From assembly GCA_036345935.2 (NCBI GenBank), contig JADWOT020001439.1, forward strand, positions 43,455 through 107,454: a stretch of DNA of 64,000 nt, given 5' to 3'. Under the pieces are notes generated by a model. It did no database searches and was not told the DNA's origin. It saw only the letters and a list, made by a program, of their open reading frames with translations. Made by a program: the position numbers and the translations under genes. Below, piece after piece: positions 36,601-48,200 of the stretch. Every line of letters starts with the position of its first letter. The first letter of the stretch is position 1. Source of the DNA: Taenia hydatigena (Eukaryota; Platyhelminthes; Cestoda; Cyclophyllidea; Taeniidae).

Positions 36601-39600
36601 ATCAGCGCATATCAAATTTCTTACTAGTAAGAAGATGCGCACTAGAGGAGAAGGAGGGCGGAAAGACGAAGACGGTGGCTCTATTATATCTTCTACCCAA
36701 TTACTGTTTTAAGCCACTGCCAATGAAATCACCTTTTAGTAATAACGTGAATGTAGATGGCGCAGAATGGAAATGGTGACCGGGCCAATATTTGACAACC
36801 TTTAGTACACGCGACAATTTGTGCATTTATCGAAGTTTGTAAGATTTTTACTTTTCGTTCCTATAGGATAGAACAGCAGACAGTCACGTACCGTACTGCG
36901 TTGTTATCGAATCGTTTATTGTTTTATTGCCGTACAAATCTAAGATGACGTAAAAATAAAAAAAAGCCTAGACGGATTATTTAAAAAAGTTAAAGAAGAA
37001 TATGCGCGTCTCACCTGAGGGTATTTTGATTGTAGTGCTCAAAAGCAAGGCAGAATGATTAGGGTTACATGCAGCATCCCATAAAATTGCTGGTATTTTT
37101 CGCCGCATTCCTCACAATACTGTGAGGTGCTTGATTACCAGAAAGCGCAATCGAACCTTTTAACGCGTCAGCTGATGGTGCACGAGTCTTTGCAGGCTCA
37201 GACGCACGCTCACCCGACGATTTTTGTATATTCACAACGGCCTTCGTTATTTTGCATCTTCACCCACCCTCTTAGCTTCTCTTCTAACTAAAATTGGGTG
37301 CAAAGCCAGGTGACGGATTGGGCTCTGCATCTACCACGATTAACATGCAATAAAACACATTAGGCTCATTTTAGTAAACGTGGTGTCGTAATAAACCAAG
37401 GTCGTATGCAAGAGCACACTGCTTACGGCAGAGAAGAAGGGATGAGAAGCCATGGTATGGTTAAAAGTTCGTGTTCTGATGCAATCCACGACTTCCAAAG
37501 AGAAAATCGGTTTTCAGAATACTACGCAGATTCCTTGCTCTGTCAGGTAGTTTTTGTATTATCCAATTGATTCTATAGGTGTGAGAATCAACTCAGTAAA
37601 GAATGCGGTGTCTCATAGCGCAGTACTATGTTTGCCTACTTTAAAGGCTTTAAGGAGAGCCGTATTTAAGATGGCTTTATTAAGTCGCCACCTAGAATTC
37701 GTTTGCTCACTTTTCGGTATTTATTGCCTTCTTCGAAAAGCATAGTGAGCTTGCGCTGACGCCTCGAATCGCCCATGCTGGTTGAAAGTGAGGATCCAAG
37801 GACTGCCAAGCAAACTTTTCTCATCTAGATAAATGCGAAAAATCACCTGATGCTTTAGCGTGTTTTCCTTTTATATACATGAAGAAGTCCGTTTGCCATT
37901 TGTACATTTTTACGCGCCTCTATCAACTAATAATGTAAACAAAAATGGCTTTCTGGCATTGCACTCCTCCCCATGAAAGGGTTGCTTAGAGACGGTCAAG
38001 CATACACAGATAGCATGCTTAGTGTGCTGAGAGCATTTTGGCGAGCAGGACGTAAAATATTATAAAAGCGTCCGAAGCTGACTAAAGGAAGGCAAATTAT
38101 CCATTTATTGGGTCTACCATCCATTTTACAAGGCCCAAACCAAATGTTTCCACAACCAATTCAACCGACAAATCTACATATACTGATTTTTTACTGCGAA
38201 TCTATTTGCTTTTATGGTTCTGGCACCCATGGTAACTTTCACGTGATCCGTACGAAATACCCACCCACAATATCGCAGCCCGTCACATAGATGAAAGTGA
38301 ACGCCATCTTTATAGGGCAGGCATCCTCACTAGACTACTTAGCACATTGGCTTCAAGCGGTATGATGAACATTGGTTTCACGGTGTGCATATAAGCGCAA
38401 GTCAAGAGATCACTATATTGTTGCACTAAGGTTATAGGCAAAGATGTGCATGATATCCGGGCATATTCGTGCCAATAGGTCGCACACCCGACGCAAAGTC
38501 AGCGAGTATACTCCGCCGAATCTCAAAGCACTACGGGTGACTGTGACTATATTGGTCACAAACGTTGATTCTGTTTAGAACTCCTAAGGAGGCTCATTTC
38601 ACCGACGCTCAACGTCATTACCTCTGCCTTTACTAGTTTCTAAGTCGCTCCATCATAAGTTGTGTCAAGCTGCAAATGACACTCAAGGAGGTAAAAATGT
38701 TTATTATCTTACTGGTTGCATTGTGTTAGAAATCCGCGTCTCATGATAAGGTGGCTGCAAAGTTAATTTGACATTAAGACATGTTAACAATAGTATTTGC
38801 ATTTGTGCTTTACTCAAAATGCCCCAGACCATTAAAACACAAAGCTAATTTTCTTTAAATGTGGGTTTTAACTTTGAATGTGTTCTACATCATTTTCAAT
38901 GCGAGTAGACTCAACGCTTTCCTTGTTCGAGTTTACTTCAAATGCTCGAAGTAATGCGCAGATTGGTGGACTAACGGGGGTAACGAACTTAAACTACATT
39001 CAGCGTCAGAGTGTAGTCTGCTTTCCTTGGCGTAAAATGAGTTACAAGGGAAGGATTATGCGGTTGCTGTCCTGAAAATGCGCACCACTTACATGGCAGC
39101 TGACTTGACACCTGGATGAAGGTACCTGCCACTTAGATCGTCAAAATGGGTGGGGAAAGGCTGCCACGCCTCAAGTTCCTGTCAGGAGAGGCCGTTGCCA
39201 TTTAATTCGCATTAGTCGCCATGGTTAGTCTCATAGATCACTAATAACAATGCGTCATTGGAATGGGAATAGAGACTCCAGACCGATGGATTGATCACCT
39301 GCTCTTACTCTCCGCGTTAAATTTTGTCAAGGAGGAATGATCATGGGAGAGACTGCATATTCTCAGAGAAGCAGTTCGATTCCCTTCCCTCCTCTCCTTC
39401 ATTTTTTTTTCCTGTTCCCTTAACCGTGGTACAACTTTCTTATCCTTCGTTCCTTCTCTACGCATTGGTAGTTCACACTTGACCTGCGCTCAGTACGGAT
39501 CATAGCAGTTAAAGCGTTAAAGAGAAGGCATTTTTTGGACTTCTCACCATTCTATTTCCTTTCCTTATTTACACTTTGTGATTTATCGACTAAGTGTTGC

Positions 39601-39776
39601 CGCCTTTGTGGGATTTGTGTTTTTGTTCTTTATAAAGCACCATTGATAACTGTCGATAGTAACGCAATCAACACATTGTGAATTGTGGTGAGAGTAATCT
39701 GTCAGACTTATTTTTTGTCAAAAGCAGTCTTTGAATGCATTTTGACCCTTTTTTCATGTTACCGATTAGTGTTTAG
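33676..39776. other. non-coding stretch, nothing recognised
   Basis: About 6 kb without a supported gene. Open frames are 60-104 codons and show no domain. Base 39397 onward has a T run of nine within a pyrimidine-rich tract. No structured repeat was found. Confidence 0.35.
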
Positions 39777-39960
39777 AATAGATGAGCTCGTTTGGGGCGA
39801 GATCAGCAGTGAGCTCAAAGTTTTCTTAGTGGCCCTTAATCGCGAGCCCGTCACACACACTGAACTCGTGAAGCTCAAGACCATCACTACTGCGTACATG
39901 GTCGATGCCTTAAATGCGAGGAACATGCTCCTCTCCAAGGCCTTGATGCTTAGGAGATGA
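39777..39960 (+). CDS. probable terminal exon, unknown protein
   Basis: A pyrimidine-rich stretch and GTGTTTAG acceptor precede 184 bases that enter with one base of a split codon and end at TGA (39958-39960). The reading is IDELVWGEISSELKVFLVAL, NREPVTHTELVKLKTITTAY, MVDALNARNMLLSKALMLRR. It is a mixed acidic/hydrophobic helix-rich peptide. G/C-ending codons (CTC, GAG, AAG, GCC) are much commoner than in the flanking sequence, which supports real coding. I do not recognise the family and found no upstream partner. A minus-strand open frame starts where this one ends but looks like chance. Confidence 0.45.
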
Positions 39961-42900
39961 TGTAGCCGAAGGGTGGACGGAGGGAGGGAAACTGCGGCGG
40001 ATGCTGTGTGAATGCGCTAACGGTCACTCTCAACACCACATCGTTCAAACATTCACCTTTGCTTGTTCTACTGGTGAGGGCAACTACGCGGCGTGGGCAG
40101 GTAGTGCTGGGTAGCTTATGGAGATTTTGCGTCAAACAGCAAACCAGTGCTTGGCTGTGTGTGCTGAAGTTGTGTGGTTGCCTGTAATGGAGATGAGAAC
40201 CCATCAGCATGCTTCTGACGTCCCCTTGTTCCTTTAATGCGCTCAAGCAGCCGCCTTCGTGCGGCAGATCGGCATTTCGACATTCGCAGCGGTCGTGGGG
40301 AGAGGTAGTAGTGAGCAGGAGAACAAATGATTGATCGCGTGAGATGGTGGGTAATTTGCCGCGCAGATGGATGGTTGTTGACAGTCGGAGAGGATGGCGC
40401 GTATGAGATCGGTGATGACAAGCAAACATTGTTCTTGCACTCAGACATTGAGTTCTCCGTTGTCAACCTCTCTAGGGAATTGAACACTAAGTTTTGGATG
40501 CTTTGGGAAGCAGCTCTTTTCCAGCTAGCTGGCTAAATAGTTGACTGACGCCTTCAGGTAGGAGTTGATCCATGTCATCCAAAACAGCTTCTCACCAGCA
40601 TGCCTTCTAAAATGACAGACAGTTAGAAATGGTTGGAAATGGTCTATCCTTTCCACTGGGAAAGGGTGGGGGAGAAATCGTGGTGGTGGGATGGGAAAAC
40701 ATACTGCTCTGCACATTTGGGTAGTACAGACCAGCATTGAGGGAATTAGGGAAGCAAAGAGAGAGTAGTGATTGGAGTTACAGAACGCAAAGACCCTAAA
40801 TCATCGAACAAGCGATTCGATAGATTTGTCGTTTGCCCCTACCCTGTGCCATCCGGACCTTTCATTCCTTTAGTAGTCGAACCCTTTGCAGTGAGCCTTG
40901 CGGCCATATGGTATCTCAACAGCAGTGCCTTCTCTCGTTTATCCATATAAACTCACAAACTACCACCTCTTTGCTACATTACCACCGCAGCATTTCAGAT
41001 ACTCGTCTCCACGACACACCCACACAAAGACAATGAACCCAACATGCATGCCATTAACAGCCCATGGAAATGAAACTCTTAAAAAATCTGACAGATAAAT
41101 ATTTCACATAAAGGAAAATATCAAAATAAACCAATGTTCTGCCAAGCAGAACCTCGTTTACTCCTTTTAATGAGAACACCTAGTTGAAGGGCTTGAACAT
41201 TAACACATGGAAGCCGCAATAAGGTACGCAGCAGTACTGATTGCAGGCAGGGTCCACCTCATTCCTTATGGCTGATGCGAAGAAAAAATGCACTTGATTT
41301 GCACCAGCTCAACGGTGCCTTACATGCAAATCTGCGTCCACATCACAAACTCGATGACATCTCTAGTAACGGGACGGCACCTGCAATCGCGACCACACAC
41401 TTCGGGATAGCGGAGACTTCTACATTGGCTATCTACGAATTAGTCGAAATTCAGTCAAATAACGATCTTACAAGGGCACTTTTAATTAAACAACCAGTCT
41501 CCGCCTTGGCTACGGAAAATTGCTGGCACATCACTTACCGTTATCTACATCGCATCCATGTGGCAGCCCAATATCCTGCCTCAGCTCAGCAATGCAGTCC
41601 CTACTGACTCACAGACAGCAAGTACAAGCATATCAGCTCACTTTCAAACAACTTTGGGGTGGTCGTTAATAGCTCCACCCCCTGCGCCTAGCTATTTAGA
41701 GCTACAAACCCACCAAAATTTAACCGACGAATCATCGTGACTGTGGAAGTGGTGTCAAATTTCTCCTCCAAAGCAGACATTAAAACAGGAATCACCACCT
41801 TAGCAGAGCTCGCCAATCGCCTCCAAATTATAGAGGGCGTAAACTTTAAATGATCCTCTTCAATCAACGACCCCGGCCAAGAACCCATCTCATTTGAATT
41901 AAGGAGGCTTCTCAATTGCCTCCTCGTGTTGACCTCTATGTTTCAATATAATCACACAATATCGCTCTATTCTCCTTACATTTATTGCTTATGTATAGCC
42001 TGTGCTTACTATGATACGCCTACAACTTGTCACACATTGGCCAGTTTTCGCCCACTTTAAAGGGTTTGTGCATAACAATCTCTAAATACAATTGCTATCG
42101 GCTATCAGTTGTCAATCATCGAAGATTCATCGTTGCTATGCTTGCCTATCGCCGTATTACAGGTCATACTGCTGTGGTCTGTAGCAAAGTAGTCCTTCAG
42201 TTCTTTTTAAACATCTGACGATCAGTTCGCTGTTAATTCTACTTTTATCTAGTAGCTGTAGTGGTTGTATGGGTGAAGTCTAAAGACCTTCCGATGCTTA
42301 TCAAATCACTGATAAATGCCAAGATAATTTTGAAACGGCTGACTTTGCTTGCCAAATTATGGCCTTGATTTTTGCACGAGCATTTTCCTTACTGCTCTAC
42401 TGGCAGTTCGGATCAAATTATTTTCCAAAATAGATGTTGTATTAATCTACCTTGTGGGGCAGTTCCATTTTTCTAGCCTTTAAAGAGCAATCAACCTGGT
42501 CGGTTTGGTGGCGATAATGTTGTTGCATTAGGTGAATGGAAAAATATCAGGCTCATAATGGGTTTTCTCTAGGGCTCTTCTCTGTTCCCACACCAGCTGA
42601 GACCAGTGTTAGTACCTTTTGGTCTTCAAGAAAGTTCGTATGTGAGGTAGAGAACAAGAATGTATGTATGGTCTGCTTCAAGGCCATCATGCAGTCGGCT
42701 AGCATGACCGTTTGATGAAATAAGTGGCACTGGATGCTCTCAGATGGCGCATTATGCATGCTGAGAAGGTCACAACTGCAACTGGTACCACCTCGCTGCT
42801 GATGATAGCGGTGGTAGGATAGCCGAGATCACCCAAGATAAGGTCTAAAGTGTTTGAGCTTAAAGCCGTTACAGTTGATCCCAAGACAAGACTGCTGAAG

Positions 42901-45900
42901 TGTGCAGCCCCTGAAGGATTCAATAAAGTAAACTAGCTGTTTGAAGAGGACTGTGGAAAAGAGCAAAGGACGCACAAAGAAAGATTCCTATAAGGGTTGC
43001 AGAGGTTAAGAAAGTGGTCCAGTAGCCCACATTCTCACCATCACCATTAGCCCTCTCACCAGTCCTCGCACCCTTACTATCAACATCACTGGTAAGTAAT
43101 TCTTATCCACCTACTTACGTTCTGATAGTATTTTAGGCTGTAATTGTTAGAGCTGTCATGGAAGCAGGTCTGCATATTCTTGTTATAGGCTATAATCTAC
43201 AGCGTTGCAAATGCAGGGAAAACGATGGCAGTCTGTGCTAGGCAGTTATGATGGGACATCAGAACTGTTTGGTACCATGCATTAATAGCCGACAAATTAC
43301 AAAAGAAATAAGCAGGCTATTCTGCGATGTTGCTGCACATAATGATTCTCTCGAGGTCACACAGTGAGGATGCTGCTTGATCAAGCACTATGGGAGACTT
43401 CAACCAATTTGTCGCCAAATCATGGGGTGCATGAACCTCTTTTTGGCCATCATTATAGCCTCCTGCATTCCCTTTGCGCTCAGTGTTGTCTGCGTTTTAG
43501 GTTTCGAGTACTGAAATCAGCCTTTTCAAACGCAGCTCTCCTTAACGGGACTCAAAAAGCACATGGTAGGCGTTCAATCTCTCCACCTCATTAATCACTA
43601 TTTCCTACTATCGCACTAATTTACCTGTTAGATTTGATTTTTTTGCTTTAGAAGTGTAAAAGAACATCGTACATGTAAAAGTCTAGCTACTGAGCTTAGT
43701 GGTTAGTGAGTGCCCTAAGGCATGATGCATGTGATGAGGATTCTATTACTCTATTGCTTACCATTTCATTTCATCCAAGCCTTGCTGCCATTCCCTAACT
43801 GGAACTAATTCGTCAACTTATTTTGCATTCAGTAAACCTTTGTACATATTTGATGAGCAAATGGATCTAATTTATTTCCATGAAGCATCAAGGGTAAATT
43901 CTTCTCGTCCTAGACCCCTAGGACACTTTAGCGTGTGAGGCCGTCAGCTAGTAGACTAGCACTTAATCTAAAGATGAAACTCAAAATATATGCTAGTCAT
44001 TTATTTTGATCTGGATAAGGCATTTGTAATGCGGGCATACTTTCCGTAAAAATGGGATTAATAGATCCTTTGTGTGCGTGGTCGGATGGTTGGTTGCTAG
44101 CTGTACACTGCAGCAGTCAATCGCGATTTACGCCTTTTACGTCCAACAGCAACTTACCTGAGCACCGAATCATCCAATAAACGCACGACTTAGAGGCATC
44201 ATAAGGAGCTTGCAACATACAGAGGAATCGGGCTAACAGTGACGTTTTACTTTGCCAAGGTGGATGGGGTAGGGTGTGGTCTTCGCTATGAAACAGCGGT
44301 ACCACCTCATTCTTATCCGTAACCTCTTCATTCCTCCTATTATATTACCATCCCTTTCTCACATTAACGCATCAAATGGGAAACCCAAATTAACAAGATG
44401 GGAATGAAGTGACATCAAGTCAACAGTGCTCAGGATTGCGCTGACCGTCTCGCGAACAAGCACTTTGTGTAGTGAAAATCACGGCTGGGGAGCCTGCAAC
44501 TTCGGAGTAAGTACCTGTTCGGTTCGACTAAATTCTCGGACATGCAAGTGCATTGCCTGCCCCATTTTAGCTGCTAATTTTGGGAGCTGAGGACACTGGG
44601 TTTCTTGCAATCACTGACTAGCGCCTTTCTCTCCCATGGAGTGTAACAAGGCTCCTAAACGTCTTGTAGCTATGCAAAATTACGGGCAGTCACCAGTGGT
44701 TGGTTATGGTGAAGATCATTTGGCGTGGTGGTGATGTAGACGTTAGGCCGTTATTTTATCTACAGTCCGGTACCTGTTTTATGATTGTTCAGCTGAATGG
44801 TATTTGAAACGTCTGACTCGCCCTCAGAAGCGGGGTGGATTGAGAGATGCCACTCGACTTGTTTGTAATTAAAGGCGCGATTGCTGTTTGCACCCATAAA
44901 TGGACTCATGAAACGTCAGGAGTTGTGGTCCACAGTGGTTTATTCAACAGCTTTCGCAAAGACCAGTGTTTCAAGAAGCACTTTTGGGCTGTATTAGTAG
45001 TGTTTGACAGATGAAGCGGTGGCCTTTAGATTGCCATCAAGAGGGACGTTATTGAGGCGATTTGCGTGCATCGCCAGATCTTGCCATTTGGCCTTGTGAA
45101 CGACAGCGCTGGTGGTCTCGAGTTGTTGCGAGAGGTTTTTTGGTTACTGAGTTCAGTTTGTTTTGAGGGATTGAAATATCTTCATAATTTAGAGGCTGTG
45201 GTAGCTGTATGTGGCTGGGAATATGGCCTTTAAGTATTCTGATGCGGCAGCATTATTTCCAGGTATCCATGCAGCTGCTCGGAAGAATTGCGGTCGATTA
45301 TTGTTCTCAAATGCATTCAAGGTGATGGTGACAAATGCATTCTAGGATTGAGCTAAGATTTCCAACAGGTGGCAAATTAGGATGTCGATTGTTCGACCGG
45401 TAATGTGGTCTTGCAATTGTTATTTGTAGTTTGACCATTTTGAGGACTGCTTGTGTTAGAACTGTAGCAGCCCTGGGACGTGGACCTACGATCGCCTACG
45501 ATTGGTGTCATCGCGCTTGCAATGTGAACGCGAATCAATGTGCAGGGCATATTGAGCTCATCTACTCCTCCGCGCTAGCCATAAGGAGCTGGATGAACGG
45601 CGCATGAATTTAATACTGCTTATCGTATCGTGGCACTCGAGTGCGGACTTTCGACCACCTCAATGAGGTGTTTTCACCAGTCGGAACATTTGCCAATCTG
45701 GATGGTGTTTGTCATTCATGTGCTGACTTCAGCGCATCACTTCAGTCTTCCCCGTAGTATTAGAGTAGCCGCATTCTACTCCGTGTTGTGATTATTGCAA
45801 CCAGCTCCACATTTGTTGGAGTTTAAGCAAATAAGCCGACATTCAGCCACGTGCTATGCTGGAAGGCAGGCCGATGACGAAATAAAGACCGTCAGCGTAG

Positions 45901-47027
45901 TCCCACGATTCCTCTCCAGCTACACCACTGTGTTTCACGAACTACTTGCTATTGAAAAGAATTGAGTGGCATTCGTGAAAAAATTGAAGTAATCGACGCA
46001 TTGGAGTGACGCTTTCATGTCGATTTACGGATCTGGAAGAATCAAGGTAAAAATTGATGAACAGGCATCTATTTGCTTGCAATAATGGTCGCGATGACAC
46101 CTGCATGTCTGGATAGACTTGTGCATCCGTTCGCTGAACGACAATAGCGGTTTCATATTGAATCGCCATGCTCTTCTAATCGCAGTTGATCAAATGATCA
46201 CTTTAAATTCGTAAATGTTAGCCTGAAGTATGACGGTAGACCACCCTCTTGATTGCGCAGAATTTAGCATTTCAGCTAATTTCATCAGAGCATTAGATTT
46301 TGCGCTGCAATTCTGTCGATTTGCAAAATAGGTGAATAAAATGGTGTTAAAATGAAATACATTAAAGAGACTCCTCTGCGTCATTATTAAATCCTAATTT
46401 TGTGGCCACGTATGCGGCTTGCAATACAAAATAGTTTAAGTGTCATACATACTCCAGCTGGTTAGGCTGCACCAATGCGTTGCAGTAGTACCTTTAAACA
46501 GGTGCCTTGGCACTCCATCTAATCTCGCCGTCTTTAGATGTGGCGAATTGGAAGTGAGAATAATCTTTTCCCCTGCATCAATTGAGACTCAAAACTGCAA
46601 GCTATGAAGTAGGTGGTAAGTTGAGACATTTCATTGGAGAACTCTAGAAAGCAAACAAATAACTTTTACTTATCGCATTCGAAAATAAATATGCATGATT
46701 CACTGAAACACCTATTGGTTTTTTAATTCACGCTCTACTGCCAATAATGCGGCATTACTGTGCCATCACTCGAAATTTCTAGTTAACCGATGCGGTATGA
46801 CGTAACGCAATGCAATGCGATGTTTTCATTATCATATATGCCTAGCAACGTTCAATTAGTTTACACGTTCAGATCTTTTCCAATAAAACCCTTTATGGTC
46901 TGCAAATTTAAGATCAGTGCATTGAATTCTTTTGACCTACTGGGGAATCAGTTTAAAATGAGGAGATAATGTCTGAAAGTAAGCATCACAAGAAACCTGC
47001 TAATTTTGCCTACTAAATTGCGTGTGT
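39961..47027. other. non-coding stretch, nothing firmly recognised
   Basis: About 7 kb. Frames on the two strands oppose each other at 39950-40536 (159 codons minus; plus-strand pieces near 40120-40238 and 40327-40536), and neither shows a domain. The plus piece 40327-40536 includes GWLLTVGEDGAYEIGDDKQT, with a coding-like look, and it lies 3' of the exon at 39777-39960. I could not place splice sites, so I make no call. The rest holds nothing I can support. Confidence 0.3.
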
Positions 47028-47059
47028 TCACATTCTACTGAATACATTGCGCCAAATGC
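47028..47059 (-). CDS. terminal exon of the zinc-finger gene
   Basis: A pyrimidine-rich acceptor (GTCTTCTATTTTGCAG) is followed in phase 1 by IWRNVFSRM and TGA. It joins in phase with exon D. It is short, so confidence rests on the acceptor and phase only. I see no clear AATAAA close by on this strand. Confidence 0.4.
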
Positions 47060-47958
47060 CTGCAAAATAGAAGACATCAAGTCGTTGCAGCAAGCGCTTA
47101 TTGCAGTATAAGTGTGAATGACGAAGATTACGCACGGACATGCCGCGAACTCATATGATCTAACATCGCTGCGATCGTCAAGTGTCCTGCAAAGCATTTT
47201 GTGCAGTAAAAGCGTATTCCTAGATCCACCGTTCTTCCGGCTGCAACATTGTAAAATGAAGCACAAATTTAGGAGGCGGATGTGTGGAAGGCCAAAGCTA
47301 AGGCCGAGGAGCAGGGTTAACAGCCGCTCACTCACAAATATGCAATCCGATGAAATGCCTGAGAAGCTCAGTAAAGTTTGCGAATCGAGCGAAGCACACG
47401 CAGCATACATTGTGATTCGAGACTATTTTAAGTTTCCAAAGAAGGCGTTTGGATAAGTAAGAAGACGCATGGCACAAATAATGAAGAAACTTGGTAATTT
47501 TCTTTACCCCTCTGATGCCACAAGAGCTGCCCGTAAGATCCGCGAGACCTTGGCAAGTCGGACATTGCAATTCCACGGTTACTAAAGTGCAACAAGCATA
47601 CGTGAAATAGGGCCTTAGGACTGTGGTGCGTCCCAAAGGGTTTGATTGCTCATTACGCATCTTGCTCTTATTTAGATTAAACAAGAGTTATTTCACTAAC
47701 TGCATTTTATTTATTAATAGTCTGATACAAAATCAATAGAAATATATACAAATACTTGTGTAAAAGTGGTCTTTTCTTGTGTATACGCTAATATGTACAA
47801 ATCATATGCGCATATTGTATTTACAAATGAAAGGCGCCTACCATGATGCGCACGAATTAAGTGTGCAAGGCCCGAGATGACGTCTCTGAACAATGCAGAG
47901 CACACTGTGCAACTATAGATAACCATTTTAAGATTAAAAATAGCGAGTTGCTCGAAGT
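47028..47958 (-). CDS. C2H2 zinc-finger gene, 3' part, one finger per exon
   Basis: On the minus strand a chain of short exons each encodes one zinc finger: 47958-47842, 47422-47336 and 47240-47136. A short terminal exon, 47059-47028, ends in TGA. The three finger exons are 117, 87 and 105 bases, all multiples of three, all entered and left in phase 1, and each finger has exact C-x2-C-x12-H-x4-H spacing. A degenerate finger lies between the first and second (47581-47508). C2H2 fingers usually bind DNA, sometimes RNA, so a nuclear role is the default expectation; no target can be inferred. Introns are about 90-420 bases. The 5' end is not found; the next finger upstream (48120-48200) is ruined. 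The locus could be a live gene with lost 5' fingers or a recently dead one. Plus-strand frame 47118-47456 is a shadow. Confidence 0.62.
47136..47240 (-). CDS. zinc-finger exon D (intact finger)
   Basis: Acceptor CATTTTACAATGTTGCAG, phase 1, then GRTVDLGIRFYCTKCFAG and HLTIAAMLDHMSSRHV. The finger is C-x2-C-x12-H-x4-H with all four ligands. Donor C|GTGCGT (47135-47130) leaves in phase 1. This frame is shorter than 60 codons because a stop follows in the intron, so simple open-frame lists miss it. Confidence 0.65.
47336..47422 (-). CDS. zinc-finger exon C (intact finger)
   Basis: Acceptor GGAAACTTAAAATAG, phase 1, then SNHNVCCVCFARFANF, TELLRHFIGLHI, and a perfect donor GTGAGT (47335-47330), phase 1. 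Cys-Cys-Val-Cys gives C-x2-C; twelve residues later His, then four residues and His. Phe at +4 and Leu at +10 are in place. This is the best-preserved finger in the window. Confidence 0.68.
47508..47581 (-). pseudogene. degenerate zinc-finger exon B
   Basis: Acceptor GTTGCACTTTAG, phase 1, then VTVELQCPTCQGLADLTGSS and CGIRGV. The Cys pair CPTC is intact, and LADLTG recalls a finger helix start, but neither His is present at the expected places. Two donors are possible: GTAAAG (47507-47502), which would break the phase pattern, or a weak GTCTCG at 47548-47543 that would keep phase 1 with a 33-base exon. It is either skipped or a dead finger. Confidence 0.4.
47842..47958 (-). CDS. zinc-finger exon A (intact finger)
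   Basis: Acceptor CTCTTTTACAAG, then phase 1 reading DFEQLAIFNLKMVIYSC. The finger is Y-S-C-T-V-C, then twelve residues, His, IRAH and a further His pair (C-x2-C-x12-H-x4-H; first His in AHLIRAHH). Donor G|GTAGGC leaves in phase 1. Leu at +10 is present; the +4 aromatic is Phe at +3. All four zinc ligands are present. Confidence 0.6.
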
Positions 47959-48119
47959 CTTGTAAAAGAGCTTGGGGTAAGTTCAACGAGTGAGCAAGAG
48001 GACCTCCAGGATCTGTCCTCAACATTATATGTGATCAAAATGCGGATGGGTAGTGGCTGTCGTGTGTTTGGCCACAAATTTGCCCACTGTAGACATGTAG
48101 TTAAGTTCGCCTCGCTTCA

Positions 48120-48200
48120 AATGCCTGGTTCTTTGTGATGTGCTTTAAAGTGCCTGTCAAGAAGGTCATTTCAATGCATTGGGGATTTTAAAGATCTATA
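48120..48200 (-). pseudogene. ruined zinc finger upstream of the array
   Basis: Minus-strand reading LLDRHFKAHHKEPGI has the second half of a C2H2 finger (Leu at +10, His at +13, His at +17). In the same frame upstream the first Cys position is Tyr (TAT), the second is Leu (TTA), and a TGA interrupts between. It continues the series of fingers at 47-48 kb toward the 5' side and shows decay. Confidence 0.42.

Noticed and set aside
37147..37158. Minus-strand GGTTCGATTGC, another B-box-like site
   Set aside because: Flanking bases cannot form the T-stem, and no acceptor stem is present.
39950..40429. 159-codon minus-strand open frame, the longest in the window
   Set aside because: Composition is unlike a folded protein, there is no domain or homology between frames, and a plus-strand reading of the same bases looks at least as protein-like.
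47118..47456. 112-codon plus-strand frame rich in Arg and Lys
   Set aside because: It is the antisense shadow of the minus-strand zinc-finger exons, which have matching ligand spacing and splice phases.
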